Below are positions 27,972-36,362 of a DNA stretch of 64,000 nt, in pieces. The notes beneath the pieces were generated by a model. That model did no database searches and was not told where the DNA came from. It saw nothing but the letters and a program-made list of their open reading frames with translations. The stretch is from Flavobacterium sp. YJ01 (lineage in GTDB: Bacteria; Bacteroidota; Bacteroidia; Flavobacteriales; Flavobacteriaceae). The position numbers and the translations under genes are program-made. The DNA lies in assembly GCF_029320955.1 (NCBI RefSeq), contig NZ_CP119757.1, forward strand, positions 3,348,001-3,412,000, in the 5' to 3' direction. How positions within the stretch are numbered: position 1 is the stretch's first letter; each line of letters starts with the position of its first letter.

Positions 27972-28310
27972 TTATCTTATAATGAGTTTTCGGGTTGCCG
28001 ATGCATTCAATTCGCTAATTTTAATGATGTACACTCCAGGCGGAAGTTCAGAAACACTTAACTCTCTAGAAGCTAAATGTGCTTGGAGTACTTTTTTTCC
28101 TAAAATATCAAACACAATAATTTCTTTCTCTAAATCGTTTTTAGTTGAGATGTAGACTTTTCCATTAGTAACTGGATTAGGATACAAGCTAAGTCCCTCA
28201 ATAGAAGTTGTTTCTTGAGGTTTTGGTAATTGCTTGCTGTCCTGCGCTGAAGCGCTAACAGTAAAGAAAAAAGCCAATAAGAAAGTAATATAAAAGTAGT
28301 TTTTTGCCAT
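27972..28310 (-). CDS. Small protein with type IX secretion sorting tail
   Basis: 112 residues: signal peptide (1-22, ASA-Q), a short linker, then a complete type A C-terminal sorting domain (about 38-112; LSLYPNPVTNGKVYIS, VFDILGKKVLQ, LPPGVYIIKISE, ending RKLIIR). Such tails send cargo across the outer membrane by the gliding-linked type IX system. Here there is practically no cargo, so either the tail itself is the product or the gene is a remnant. The frame and start are intact and a near-consensus -7 box (TATATTTA, 28330-28337) precedes it. Confidence 0.85.
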   Translation of the reverse strand: MAKNYFYITFLLAFFFTVSASAQDSKQLPKPQETTSIEGLSLYPNPVTNGKVYISTKNDLEKEIIVFDILGKKVLQAHLASRELSVSELPPGVYIIKISELNASATRKLIIR

Positions 28311-28444
28311 CGCAATATTTTAGTTATTGTAAATATACAAAAAAAATTACAAAAATTACGCCAAAACAAAATAGGGGTAAGATTTAGGATGTTTTTAACA
28401 TTTTGGATTTGAAGTTATTGCAATCGAGAATATTATTAAACAAA

Positions 28445-28473
28445 AAAACACCCTAATGAAATTAGGGTGTTTT
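28445..28473. terminator. Bidirectional terminator after the beta-helix lipoprotein
   Basis: Arms AAAACACCCTAAT (28445-28457) and ATTAGGGTGTTTT (28461-28473) are perfect complements with a 3-base loop, just past the end of the lipoprotein gene. Confidence 0.85.
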
Positions 28474-28494
28474 AAAAATATTTTATTTTTTAGA

Positions 28495-29685
28495 TTATAG
28501 ACCTTTTGTCCATCCAGCAGTCCATGTTGGAACTCCTGATCCGTTTCCTGCTCCAGTTGCAGTTGTAGATTCTGTGTAAACTTTAACGAAATCATTGTTA
28601 ACTACAGATGCAGTAGTTGTTGATTTAGATTTAAGAGTTACATCTTCGAATTTTACGTTTGTAGCTAACAAGTCAGTTCCAGCGTATCCGATGCTTTCGT
28701 CATGTTGAACATCAAATCCAGTTTTCCAACCTTTTAATACAACATTATTGAATTTACCTTTAGTACCAACTCTTAATTTGAAAGCTTGAGATTCTGCACT
28801 TGTGTCATTAACTCCAGCTCCAATTAAAGTAAGGTTGTTGATTGTTGGGAAAGAAATTGGAGTAGCTAAGTGGTTGTTAGCATTGTTATCAGCTTCGATA
28901 CCTCTGTTACCAGCGTTAGTTCTGATTCCGTAGAAGTTATCACCAGTTCCATTCCATCCTTCAGTCCAGTCAAATAAATCATCACCTACTAATGCAGTAT
29001 CTTTGTTAGAAACTACTAAGTGAGAAGCGTTTACAGTTCCACCGAACCACTCGAATCCGTCATCAGAGCTTTCGTAAACTTGTACGTAATCAACAACAGT
29101 TCCTTTTCCAACTCCGAAGAAAGAAACTCCGTTAAATTCTTTATCACTGCTGTAAGAGAAACCTGGGTACTCAATTCTTAAATATTTGATTGATCCAGAG
29201 TTGTCATTTACGTCAGTTCCACCGTAAGTCAATTCAGAAACTTCAGCAGAAGCAGTAACTCCTTTGTTGATTGGAGCTTTTCCGCAAATTACTAATCCAC
29301 CCCAAGCAGCTGGTTTTTTAGTTTCTGAAGTCATAATTACTGGGCTAGTAGCAGTTCCTTGAACGTCGATTTGTCCTCCTTGCGCTACAGCAATATATCT
29401 TACAGCTTGTAATTGGTCTGCAGCTACAGCAGTTGCTTCAATGATAACTCCAGGTTTAATTGTAAGTTTAGCAGTATTTTTAACTACTAATTTTCCTGTT
29501 AGTTTATAAGTTCCTGACTCTAATACTACCTCACCGCTGTTGATTTCCCCTTGCAGATTATCTCTAACAACTACGAAATCAGATTTTGGTCCGCTGTTGT
29601 TGTTGTCGTCACTAGAACAAGATGTTGTAAGTGTTACAAGTGATAAAGCTGCTAAGCCTAAAATTGTTGAAATTGTCTTTTTCAT
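28495..29685 (-). CDS. Surface lipoprotein of beta-helix type, TonB-receptor partner
   Basis: 396 residues with a lipoprotein signal (LTTSCSSDDNNN). The mature chain has repeated short strands with Gly/Asn turns (GTYKLTGKLVVKNTAKLTIKPG, GSIKYLRIEYPG, NGVSFFGVGKGTVVDYVQV, GWKTGFDVQHDES), consistent with a right-handed beta-helix. The function is unknown. It lies 138 bases downstream of a TonB receptor on the same strand, and such pairs often act together, the lipoprotein as a lid or binding partner. The phosphate-type control site ahead of the receptor (32603-32679) suggests phosphate uptake or release, which is inference. Confidence 0.75.
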   Translation of the reverse strand: MKKTISTILGLAALSLVTLTTSCSSDDNNNSGPKSDFVVVRDNLQGEINSGEVVLESGTYKLTGKLVVKNTAKLTIKPGVIIEATAVAADQLQAVRYIAVAQGGQIDVQGTATSPVIMTSETKKPAAWGGLVICGKAPINKGVTASAEVSELTYGGTDVNDNSGSIKYLRIEYPGFSYSSDKEFNGVSFFGVGKGTVVDYVQVYESSDDGFEWFGGTVNASHLVVSNKDTALVGDDLFDWTEGWNGTGDNFYGIRTNAGNRGIEADNNANNHLATPISFPTINNLTLIGAGVNDTSAESQAFKLRVGTKGKFNNVVLKGWKTGFDVQHDESIGYAGTDLLATNVKFEDVTLKSKSTTTASVVNNDFVKVYTESTTATGAGNGSGVPTWTAGWTKGL

Positions 29686-29823
29686 TACTTTTTTTAATTA
29701 GTTTGTGTTTATGCAAAGATTAGAACTTAACTCTTAATCAACGTTAAGCCGTTGTCATCTATTTGTTATGTGTTTTTTACTGAAATGTTAATTAATTGAT
29801 AACTCAGTATTTGTTTTATGTTA

Positions 29824-32571
29824 TTAGAATTGGTAGTTCATTCCTAATCCAAATGTTAACCCTTTTTTGTAGTTGAATACTAGTACATCTCCACCTGCAT
29901 TTTCTTGAACTCTTTTAAATTCTGGATTCAATAAGTTTCTTGCTCCAAAATCAATTCCAAAGCTTTTAGTCAATTTTGTTTTCAAAATAAGATCTAAAGA
30001 TCCCATTGCTTTATCAACTAAATTTCCTTTTCCTTCGTTTCCAATTGCGTAAAGCTTATCCGAATAATGGTTGTAAGCAAGTGTTGCAGTAATTCCAGAA
30101 TCGGTTGTGAAGTTTTTAGCATAAGATAAATCAGCATTTAAAATCAAATCTGAAGCTCCTGTAAATCCTGAACTGCTATCTGTAGTGTTGATGTTCAATC
30201 TTCCGTCTGTTTCATTTCTAACTTTATCAGCATCAATATCTTGATGTGTTTTCATTAAAGAAGCATTAAATCCAAAAGAAAGTTTATTAGTATATTCTCC
30301 TTCAATTTCAAAGATGTTTTTTCTTGCCTCTAACTCAATTCCATAAGCATAACCTGTATCTCCGATATTAACAAAAGAAATATCATTTGTAGAAGAAGCA
30401 ATAATGATTTGGTTGATTGGATCCATGATATATTTTCCAAAAGCAGTAACAGAGAATAACTCATCGCTTTTCGGGAACATTTCCCATTTTAAATCCAAAT
30501 TGTAGTTTTGTGAAGGATATAAACTTGGGTTACCAATTACAGATTCCATTACATCTTCATAAATAAACAAAGCACGTTCTTTAAACTGTGGTAATGTGTA
30601 AGTTTTACTAAGTGCAAAACGAAGATTTTGTTTTTCGTTTAATTCATACTTTAAGATAGCACTTGGTAAAAATTCATTTCTTTCAAAAGTATTTGTTCCT
30701 CCACCAGCATCAAGCTGTGTTCTCCAGTTAACTGTTTGAGAGATTCTTTCGTATCTCAAACCAATAACAGTGCTTAATTTATCTGTGAATTTGTATTCGA
30801 AATTACCAAAACCTGCATGTATATCTTGTTTTCCATCATAAGTTTGAGGAGCCATTCCTGCAAAAGCAGCAGTTGAGAATAAACCATTTTGATAATTTTC
30901 TTGGTTAAAAAAGGCGTCTAAATTATTTGGATTAACGCTTGTGTTCTGACCAGCTTGGCTAATGTTGAAGTTGAATTGAATAGCTTCAAAATCACGTTTT
31001 TTAAATCTACCGTTATAACCTACAGTAATTTTTCCTTTTGGCTCACCGTCTTTATCTCCTAATTTGTAAGATAATGCAAGATTAGCCGCTGCTTCATTCT
31101 CTGTAAGATCTTGAAAATATCTCTGATTATCAGTAGTGGTTCTTTGAGCAAGTGTGTATCTGTCAGTTGTTGGATTGTAGAACATTTTGTTTTGAGTTCT
31201 GTCTGGCATATCACCTTTTACAGTATTGTATGAAACTCCCCAATCCAAGTTGATTTTATCTGTTATTTTATCATTTCCTAAAAGCTGATTGATTATAACA
31301 GTATTTTGTGTAAACGTACCTCTTTGAACCTGAAGGCTTGCATCAGAGTTGTCAAAATCACGATCACTTCCAAAATATGTGTCTCTAGTTTGCTCAGAAG
31401 AGTTAACAAACAAGAAGTTATACCCAATTTTGTGGTTTTTGTTCAAACGGTAGTTTGCGTTGAACATTCCAGTAGTATTGGTGTTGTAAGTGAATTTTTC
31501 TTGTTGGAAAGATTTTAATGAAGCACCTTGAGCATTTACACTTTGAGTAAGTCCTTCTCTATATTCGTAACCGTTTCCAAATCCTGCAGTAGCAAAAAGG
31601 CTTAATTTTCCTTCTTCACCAATATTGAAAGTTTTACCAGCTTTTAAGTTAAAGTTTCCGCCAAATGGAGATTCTTTTTTAGGATTTAAGCTGTTTTCAA
31701 AACTAAAACTGTTTAGAGGATTGTTTGGAACTCCATAAGAAACAAAACCAGATTTGTTTGGTCCTTGCTGTAATAAAAAGTCGCTAGAGTTTGATACTGC
31801 ATTAGTGTTAACTTTTGATCCTAATGAGATTTCAAACATTCCTTTTCCGCGGTAATCTTTAGATACGATATCCACATTTCCTCCAGCAAAATCTCCGTAC
31901 ATTTTTGCACCGTAAGATTTGTCAATTGAAATATATTCAACAATATCAGTTGAAAAAAGATCAAGTGCAATATTCTTTCTCTGAGGATCATTTGATGGAA
32001 TTGGCAATCCGTTCATCGAAGTAGAGTTGTAACGGTCACCCAAACCTCTTACATAGACACTGTTGCTTCCTTCTTGTTTAGAAACACCAGATGTTTTTGC
32101 TACAGCTGCAGCTACATCACTAACTCCTTTTCTAGAAAGTTCTTGTGCGCCGATAGTTTGCTTAATATCTACCGCGTTTTTTTGTTCTAAAAGTAAAGCA
32201 GTTTCTTTTTGTTTGCTAACGGCAGTTGCTTGTACAACTACATCTTTTAGCGTATAACTTCCAGAAGAAAGTGCTTGATTGATCACTACAGTTTCGTTTG
32301 CTTTTACGGCAACTGGAGCTTCTACAGATTCGTATCCAAGGAAACTAAAAACTAAAGTATAATTCCCGGGATTTACATTCATGGAATATTTTCCATCAAC
32401 GTCGGTATTTACATTAATATTCGTACCTTTAATAAGTACATTAGCAAAAGGTAACGGATCGTTGTTCATGTCTTTGTCAGTTAGAACTCCAGAAATTGTA
32501 CCTTTGTTTTGCGCGATCGAAATCGTACAGATAAATAATGCAATAAATAGAAATCTTAAATTGAATTTCAT
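29824..32571 (-). CDS. TonB-dependent outer-membrane receptor
   Basis: 915 residues: signal peptide (1-20), carboxypeptidase-like domain (about 23-110; GTISGVLTDKDMNNDPLPFANV), plug (about 115-235, with YVRGLGDRYNSTSMNG), then a 22-strand-type barrel ending in GMNYQF with the terminal Phe needed for barrel insertion. It uses TonB energy to import a ligand across the outer membrane. The ligand is not evident from the protein. The promoter region carries sites in 11-base register like those of the porin at 34959. Confidence 0.92.
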   Translation of the reverse strand: MKFNLRFLFIALFICTISIAQNKGTISGVLTDKDMNNDPLPFANVLIKGTNINVNTDVDGKYSMNVNPGNYTLVFSFLGYESVEAPVAVKANETVVINQALSSGSYTLKDVVVQATAVSKQKETALLLEQKNAVDIKQTIGAQELSRKGVSDVAAAVAKTSGVSKQEGSNSVYVRGLGDRYNSTSMNGLPIPSNDPQRKNIALDLFSTDIVEYISIDKSYGAKMYGDFAGGNVDIVSKDYRGKGMFEISLGSKVNTNAVSNSSDFLLQQGPNKSGFVSYGVPNNPLNSFSFENSLNPKKESPFGGNFNLKAGKTFNIGEEGKLSLFATAGFGNGYEYREGLTQSVNAQGASLKSFQQEKFTYNTNTTGMFNANYRLNKNHKIGYNFLFVNSSEQTRDTYFGSDRDFDNSDASLQVQRGTFTQNTVIINQLLGNDKITDKINLDWGVSYNTVKGDMPDRTQNKMFYNPTTDRYTLAQRTTTDNQRYFQDLTENEAAANLALSYKLGDKDGEPKGKITVGYNGRFKKRDFEAIQFNFNISQAGQNTSVNPNNLDAFFNQENYQNGLFSTAAFAGMAPQTYDGKQDIHAGFGNFEYKFTDKLSTVIGLRYERISQTVNWRTQLDAGGGTNTFERNEFLPSAILKYELNEKQNLRFALSKTYTLPQFKERALFIYEDVMESVIGNPSLYPSQNYNLDLKWEMFPKSDELFSVTAFGKYIMDPINQIIIASSTNDISFVNIGDTGYAYGIELEARKNIFEIEGEYTNKLSFGFNASLMKTHQDIDADKVRNETDGRLNINTTDSSSGFTGASDLILNADLSYAKNFTTDSGITATLAYNHYSDKLYAIGNEGKGNLVDKAMGSLDLILKTKLTKSFGIDFGARNLLNPEFKRVQENAGGDVLVFNYKKGLTFGLGMNYQF

Positions 32572-32602
32572 TTGTTCAGTGTTGTGTTAATTTATTTTTG
32601 TG

Positions 32603-32679
32603 CAAAGAAAGAACCACGCTGTAAAGTCCATGTTACGGACTTGTTATGTTTTTGTGTTGTTAAGATTATCAAATTGTTA
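32603..32679 (-). promoter_or_regulatory. Candidate PhoB-type site array and -7 box of the TonB receptor operon
   Basis: On the plus strand, sites start at 32620 (TGTAA), 32631 (TGTTA), 32642 (TGTTA), 32653 (TGTGT), 32664 (GATTA) and 32675 (TGTTA), all exactly 11 bases apart. On the minus strand these read TTACA, TAACA and variants. The -7-like box TTTCTTTG occupies 32603-32610, 9 bases from the nearest site. OmpR/PhoB-class regulators bind direct repeats with 11-base period. Confidence 0.65.
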
Positions 32680-32806
32680 TGAGATTAAATTACGGTTAAC
32701 ACCATTTTTTAACGGTTCTTTTGTTAGTATATTTACCCTGTGAAATAAGAAATGTCGAATGTTAAAGAATAAAAATTCGATATAAAAATCTCAATTTTTG
32801 CTATTT

Positions 32807-33490
32807 ATGAAAAAAACACAAACTAAGATTTTATTAGTTGACGACGAACCAGATATCTTAGAAATCGTTGGCTATAACCTTGCTCAGGAAGGCTACCAGA
32901 TTGTTACGGCATCTAATGGAAAAGATGCAATAGCAAAAGCGCAGAAAGAGTTGCCAGAATTGATCATTATGGACGTGATGATGGCAGAAATGGACGGAAT
33001 GGAGGCTTGCGAGCATATTAGAAAAATTCCTGAATTAAATAATGTTATCATAACTTTCCTTACAGCAAGAAGTGAAGATTATTCGCAAGTTGCTGGTTTT
33101 GATGCCGGTGCTGACGACTATATTACTAAGCCAATTAAACCAAAATTATTGGTGTCTAAAGTAAAGGCGCTGTTAAGAAGGTTAAAAGAACAAGAAGTAG
33201 TTAGTGATACTTTGAATGTTGGCGGAATAGAGATTAACCGCGAAGAATACAAAATCATAAAAGGTAATGTAGAAATTGCTTTACCGAGAAAAGAATTCGA
33301 ATTGTTTTATCTATTGGCTTCTAAACCAGGAAAAGTTTTCAAAAGAGACGAAATCTTGGATAAAGTTTGGGGTAATGAAGTTGTAGTTGGAGGAAGAACA
33401 ATCGACGTTCACATCAGAAAACTGCGCGAAAAAATCGGAGAAGATCTTTTTAAAACTATAAAAGGTGTAGGCTATAAATTTGAAGTTTAG
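32807..33490 (+). CDS. PhoB-like OmpR-family response regulator
   Basis: 227 residues from the ATG at 32807 (a TTG three codons earlier also opens the frame). Receiver domain with Asp12-Asp13 and phospho-acceptor Asp56, TARSED and DDYITKP signatures, then a winged-helix domain (about 135-227; LPRKEFELFYLLASKPGKVF, RTIDVHIRKLREKIG, TIKGVGYKFEV). It is followed by a PhoR-like kinase and a phosphate-type porin, so a phosphate-starvation role is likely. The family match alone does not prove the signal. Confidence 0.92.
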   Translation: MKKTQTKILLVDDEPDILEIVGYNLAQEGYQIVTASNGKDAIAKAQKELPELIIMDVMMAEMDGMEACEHIRKIPELNNVIITFLTARSEDYSQVAGFDAGADDYITKPIKPKLLVSKVKALLRRLKEQEVVSDTLNVGGIEINREEYKIIKGNVEIALPRKEFELFYLLASKPGKVFKRDEILDKVWGNEVVVGGRTIDVHIRKLREKIGEDLFKTIKGVGYKFEV

Positions 33491-33507
33491 TATTTCTATA
33501 AAAAGTG

Positions 33508-33668
33508 AACCATATAAGTAATATAAGTTCATTAAAATTATAGTTTACTTTAAAATAAAAAAGCTCATTTTTGTCAAAGTCTTGACTTTGATAAAGATGG
33601 GCTTTTCAAAATTATTATTTATTCCAAAAAAAAGTTATTTTTAAATCAACTTATATTACTTATATGGT
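33508..33668. repeat. Inverted repeat, ACCATATAAGT family (161 bases)
   Basis: Perfect 21-base terminal arms (33509-33529 and 33648-33668) starting ACCATATAAGT. Inside is a terminator-like hairpin (about 33568-33616, AAAGCTCAT with ATGGGCTTT). The element separates the response regulator from its kinase gene. A second member is at 51125-51201. Confidence 0.8.
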
Positions 33669-33709
33669 GAAAAATAATCTTTAATTGGTTTTAATATTTA
33701 ACTATTTCA

Positions 33710-34795
33710 ATGAAAATTAATTTTAAGAAAACATACAAATTTGCCATAAAATCGGCATTATATATAAGTCTATTTGCAACGGCATTTGTACTGATGCTGA
33801 TGTCTTTATTTTATAAAAATCAATTAAAACATCAAGTAGCATTCGGAATAATCTTCATTATTGTTATCTATATATTTTCATTTTTAGTTTTACAATATCG
33901 CGTAGAGCGCTTTATTTATAGACGAGTAAAGAAAATTTACGATGAGGTTTCATTATTAGAATCGACAACCCTAATCAATCAGCCGATTAATACCGATATG
34001 GAAACGCTTTCGCGTGAAGTGAAAAAGTTTGCAACCGATAAAAAACTCGAAATCGAAATGCTCGAAATTCGTGAACAATATAGAAGGGAGTTTTTAGGAA
34101 ACGTTTCGCACGAATTAAAAACACCATTATTTACTGTTCAAGGTTACGTTTCAACTTTGCTAGATGGTGCGATGGATGATAAAAATATCAGAAAAAAATA
34201 TCTAAAACGTGCCGAAAAAGGAGTAGAACGTCTTATATATATTGTTGAAGATTTGGATATGATTACCAAATTAGAATCTGGTGATTTAGATTTGAATATG
34301 ACCGATTTTGATGTGGTAGAATTGATTCAGAATGTTTTTGAATTGCTGGAAATGAAAGCTGATAAAAAGAAAATTAAATTGGCTTTTGAAAGTAAAAATG
34401 TCCAGTCGGTTATGATTAGAGGGGATCAGGACAGAATTCAGCAAGTTCTAGAAAACCTTATTGTAAACTCTATTAAATACGGAAAAGAAGGTGGTTTAAC
34501 TGAAGTTGGCGTTGTAAATCTAACCAAGAAAAAAGTCTTAATCCGCATTAGTGATAATGGAGAAGGAGTTGAAAAACAAAATATTCCAAGACTTTTTGAA
34601 CGTTTTTACCGAGTTGATAAAAGCGGAACTAGATCTGAAGGTGGTTCTGGTTTAGGATTGGCAATTGTAAAACACATTATTGAAGCTCATAAAGAGAAAG
34701 TTTATGTAGAAAGTGAATTCGGAATTGGCTCTGAATTCTCTTTTACACTCGAAAAAGCAAATAAAATAGTAAAAACGGACGTTAAAAAATTGTAA
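33710..34795 (+). CDS. PhoR-like sensor histidine kinase
   Basis: 361 residues with two membrane helices (about 15-33 and 44-62) and almost no periplasmic loop. HisKA follows with phospho-acceptor His134 in GNVSHELKTPLF, then N box ENLIVNSIKYG, G1 RISDNGEGV, F box and G2 GGSGLGLAIVKHII. The lack of a periplasmic sensor suits kinases that read transporter state, as PhoR does. It probably phosphorylates the regulator encoded just upstream. Confidence 0.92.
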   Translation: MKINFKKTYKFAIKSALYISLFATAFVLMLMSLFYKNQLKHQVAFGIIFIIVIYIFSFLVLQYRVERFIYRRVKKIYDEVSLLESTTLINQPINTDMETLSREVKKFATDKKLEIEMLEIREQYRREFLGNVSHELKTPLFTVQGYVSTLLDGAMDDKNIRKKYLKRAEKGVERLIYIVEDLDMITKLESGDLDLNMTDFDVVELIQNVFELLEMKADKKKIKLAFESKNVQSVMIRGDQDRIQQVLENLIVNSIKYGKEGGLTEVGVVNLTKKKVLIRISDNGEGVEKQNIPRLFERFYRVDKSGTRSEGGSGLGLAIVKHIIEAHKEKVYVESEFGIGSEFSFTLEKANKIVKTDVKKL

Positions 34796-34831
34796 CACTG
34801 CTTTTGCTGAAAGCCTTAAAAAAAAGGTGTT

Positions 34832-34928
34832 TAACAATAAATAAACATTCTGTTTTGAGGCGTAACATTAAATTTTTATTATAGTAACATCTGGTTAATG
34901 ATTTCTTAACATAGGTGCTCCATCTTTG
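34832..34928 (+). promoter_or_regulatory. Candidate PhoB-type site array and -7 box of the porin gene
   Basis: TAACA at 34863, 34885 and 34907, with TAATG at 34896, all in 11-base register (34874 is degenerate). A further pair lies at 34832 (TAACA) and 34843 (AAACA). The last site ends at 34911 and the -7-like CATCTTTG begins at 34921, a 9-base gap, the same as upstream of the TonB receptor. Confidence 0.7.
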
Positions 34929-34958
34929 CATCCTGAAATTAAGGGAATTACAGAACTA

Positions 34959-36269
34959 ATGATAAAAAGAAAACTATTAGCTGTTTTATTACTGCTAACA
35001 TGTGCAACTTATGCACAAGAAACAAATAAACAAGAACTGAATAAGCAGGATGTAAAAAACGAAGTAATGCGTATTTTAGATTCTATAAACAAAGCAAAGC
35101 TTCCAGAAACTAAATCTGGAGGTGGAGTTGAAGAACATTGGTATGACAGAATCTCATTAAGAGGTTATGCACAGGTTCGATACAACGGCTTGCTGTCTAC
35201 AAATGATAAAGTTTCTTGCGAACAGTGCGATAAATCTTGGGGAACAACTTCGACAGCTCCAGATGCAAAAGCAAACAATGGACTTTTTATTCGTCGTGCA
35301 CGTTTAGTGTTTTCTGGACAAGTTCATCCAAATGTATTTTTCTATTTTCAACCAGATTTTGCAAGTTCGCCAAGTACAGGAGTTCAGAATTTTGTGCAGA
35401 TACGAGACTTGTATTTTGACCTTTCTTTCGATAAAAAAAGAGAATATCGTGTTCGTATCGGACAAAGTAAAATTCCTTACGGATTCGAAAATATGCAGTC
35501 GAGTTCACAACGTTTAACTTTAGATCGTGCCGATGCAATTAACAGTTCGATCTTAAACGAGCGTGATTTAGGAGCAATTTTTTATTGGGCTCCAGCCGAA
35601 ATAAGAGAGCGTTTTGCAATGTTGGTAAAAGATGGTTACAAAGGTTCTGGAGATTTTGGAGTTTTTGCTTTTGGAGTTTACAACGGGCAAATTGCAAATA
35701 AACTTGACGGAAATAGAGATTTAAATGTAGTTACAAGAGTGAGTTATCCATTTGTAATTGGAAACCAGATTATAGAGCCTGGAATTCAGGCTTATACGGG
35801 GAAATGGGCTTTTACTGGAGAAATTTCGTCAGGAGTTATTGTAAATGATCCGCAATATGTAAAAGACCAAAGAGTAGGCGCAACTTTTGTTTTGTATCCA
35901 AAACCATTCGGGATTCAGACAGAGTATAATATAGGAAAAGGACCTCGTTACAATACACTTACCAATACAGTTGACGAAACAGATTTAAATGGAGGTTACG
36001 TTTTATTAAACTATAAATGGGATCTTAAAAAACAAATTATTTATCCATTCGCTAAATTTCAATATTACGACGGAGGGAAAAAATATGAGAAAGATGCTAG
36101 AAGTTATGTAGTAAGAGATTACGAAATTGGTGTAGAATGGCAGCCAATAAAAGCTTTTGAGTTAACAGCAGAATATGTAATTGCAGACAGAACATTTGAA
36201 GACAGTGCACTTCCGATAAACAGACAGCAAGGAAATGTATTGAGATTACAAGCTCAGTTTAATTTCTAA
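34959..36269 (+). CDS. Phosphate-selective-type porin (OprP/OprO family)
   Basis: 436 residues from the ATG at 34959. An earlier ATG at 34926 overlaps the -7 box and is unlikely. Signal peptide (ends ATYAQ), a short coiled segment, then a 16-strand-type barrel with SLRGYAQVRYN, LFIRRARLVFSGQVHPN, RIGQSKIPYGFENMQSS and final LRLQAQFNF, as in the phosphate-selective porin O/P family. It should let anions, probably phosphate or polyphosphate, through the outer membrane. Confidence 0.88.
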   Translation: MIKRKLLAVLLLLTCATYAQETNKQELNKQDVKNEVMRILDSINKAKLPETKSGGGVEEHWYDRISLRGYAQVRYNGLLSTNDKVSCEQCDKSWGTTSTAPDAKANNGLFIRRARLVFSGQVHPNVFFYFQPDFASSPSTGVQNFVQIRDLYFDLSFDKKREYRVRIGQSKIPYGFENMQSSSQRLTLDRADAINSSILNERDLGAIFYWAPAEIRERFAMLVKDGYKGSGDFGVFAFGVYNGQIANKLDGNRDLNVVTRVSYPFVIGNQIIEPGIQAYTGKWAFTGEISSGVIVNDPQYVKDQRVGATFVLYPKPFGIQTEYNIGKGPRYNTLTNTVDETDLNGGYVLLNYKWDLKKQIIYPFAKFQYYDGGKKYEKDARSYVVRDYEIGVEWQPIKAFELTAEYVIADRTFEDSALPINRQQGNVLRLQAQFNF

Positions 36270-36313
36270 AAAAAAAATAAAAAGCTGCGGCAATCCGCGT
36301 TTTCACGATAGTG

Positions 36314-36359
36314 AATCCGTTTAATCTGCGTCGAAAATTAGACACAGATTAAACGGATT
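36314..36359. terminator. Bidirectional terminator between convergent genes
   Basis: Arms 36314-36332 and 36341-36359 are near-perfect complements (AATCCGTTTAATCTG with CAGATTAAACGGATT) followed by a T-run. It serves the porin and possibly the convergent glycosyltransferase gene. Confidence 0.75.
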
Positions 36360-36362
36360 TTT

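Noticed and set aside
34926..34958. Upstream ATG for the porin gene
   Set aside because: It lies inside the -7 box CATCTTTG, so it would not be in the mRNA; the ATG at 34959 starts a normal signal peptide.
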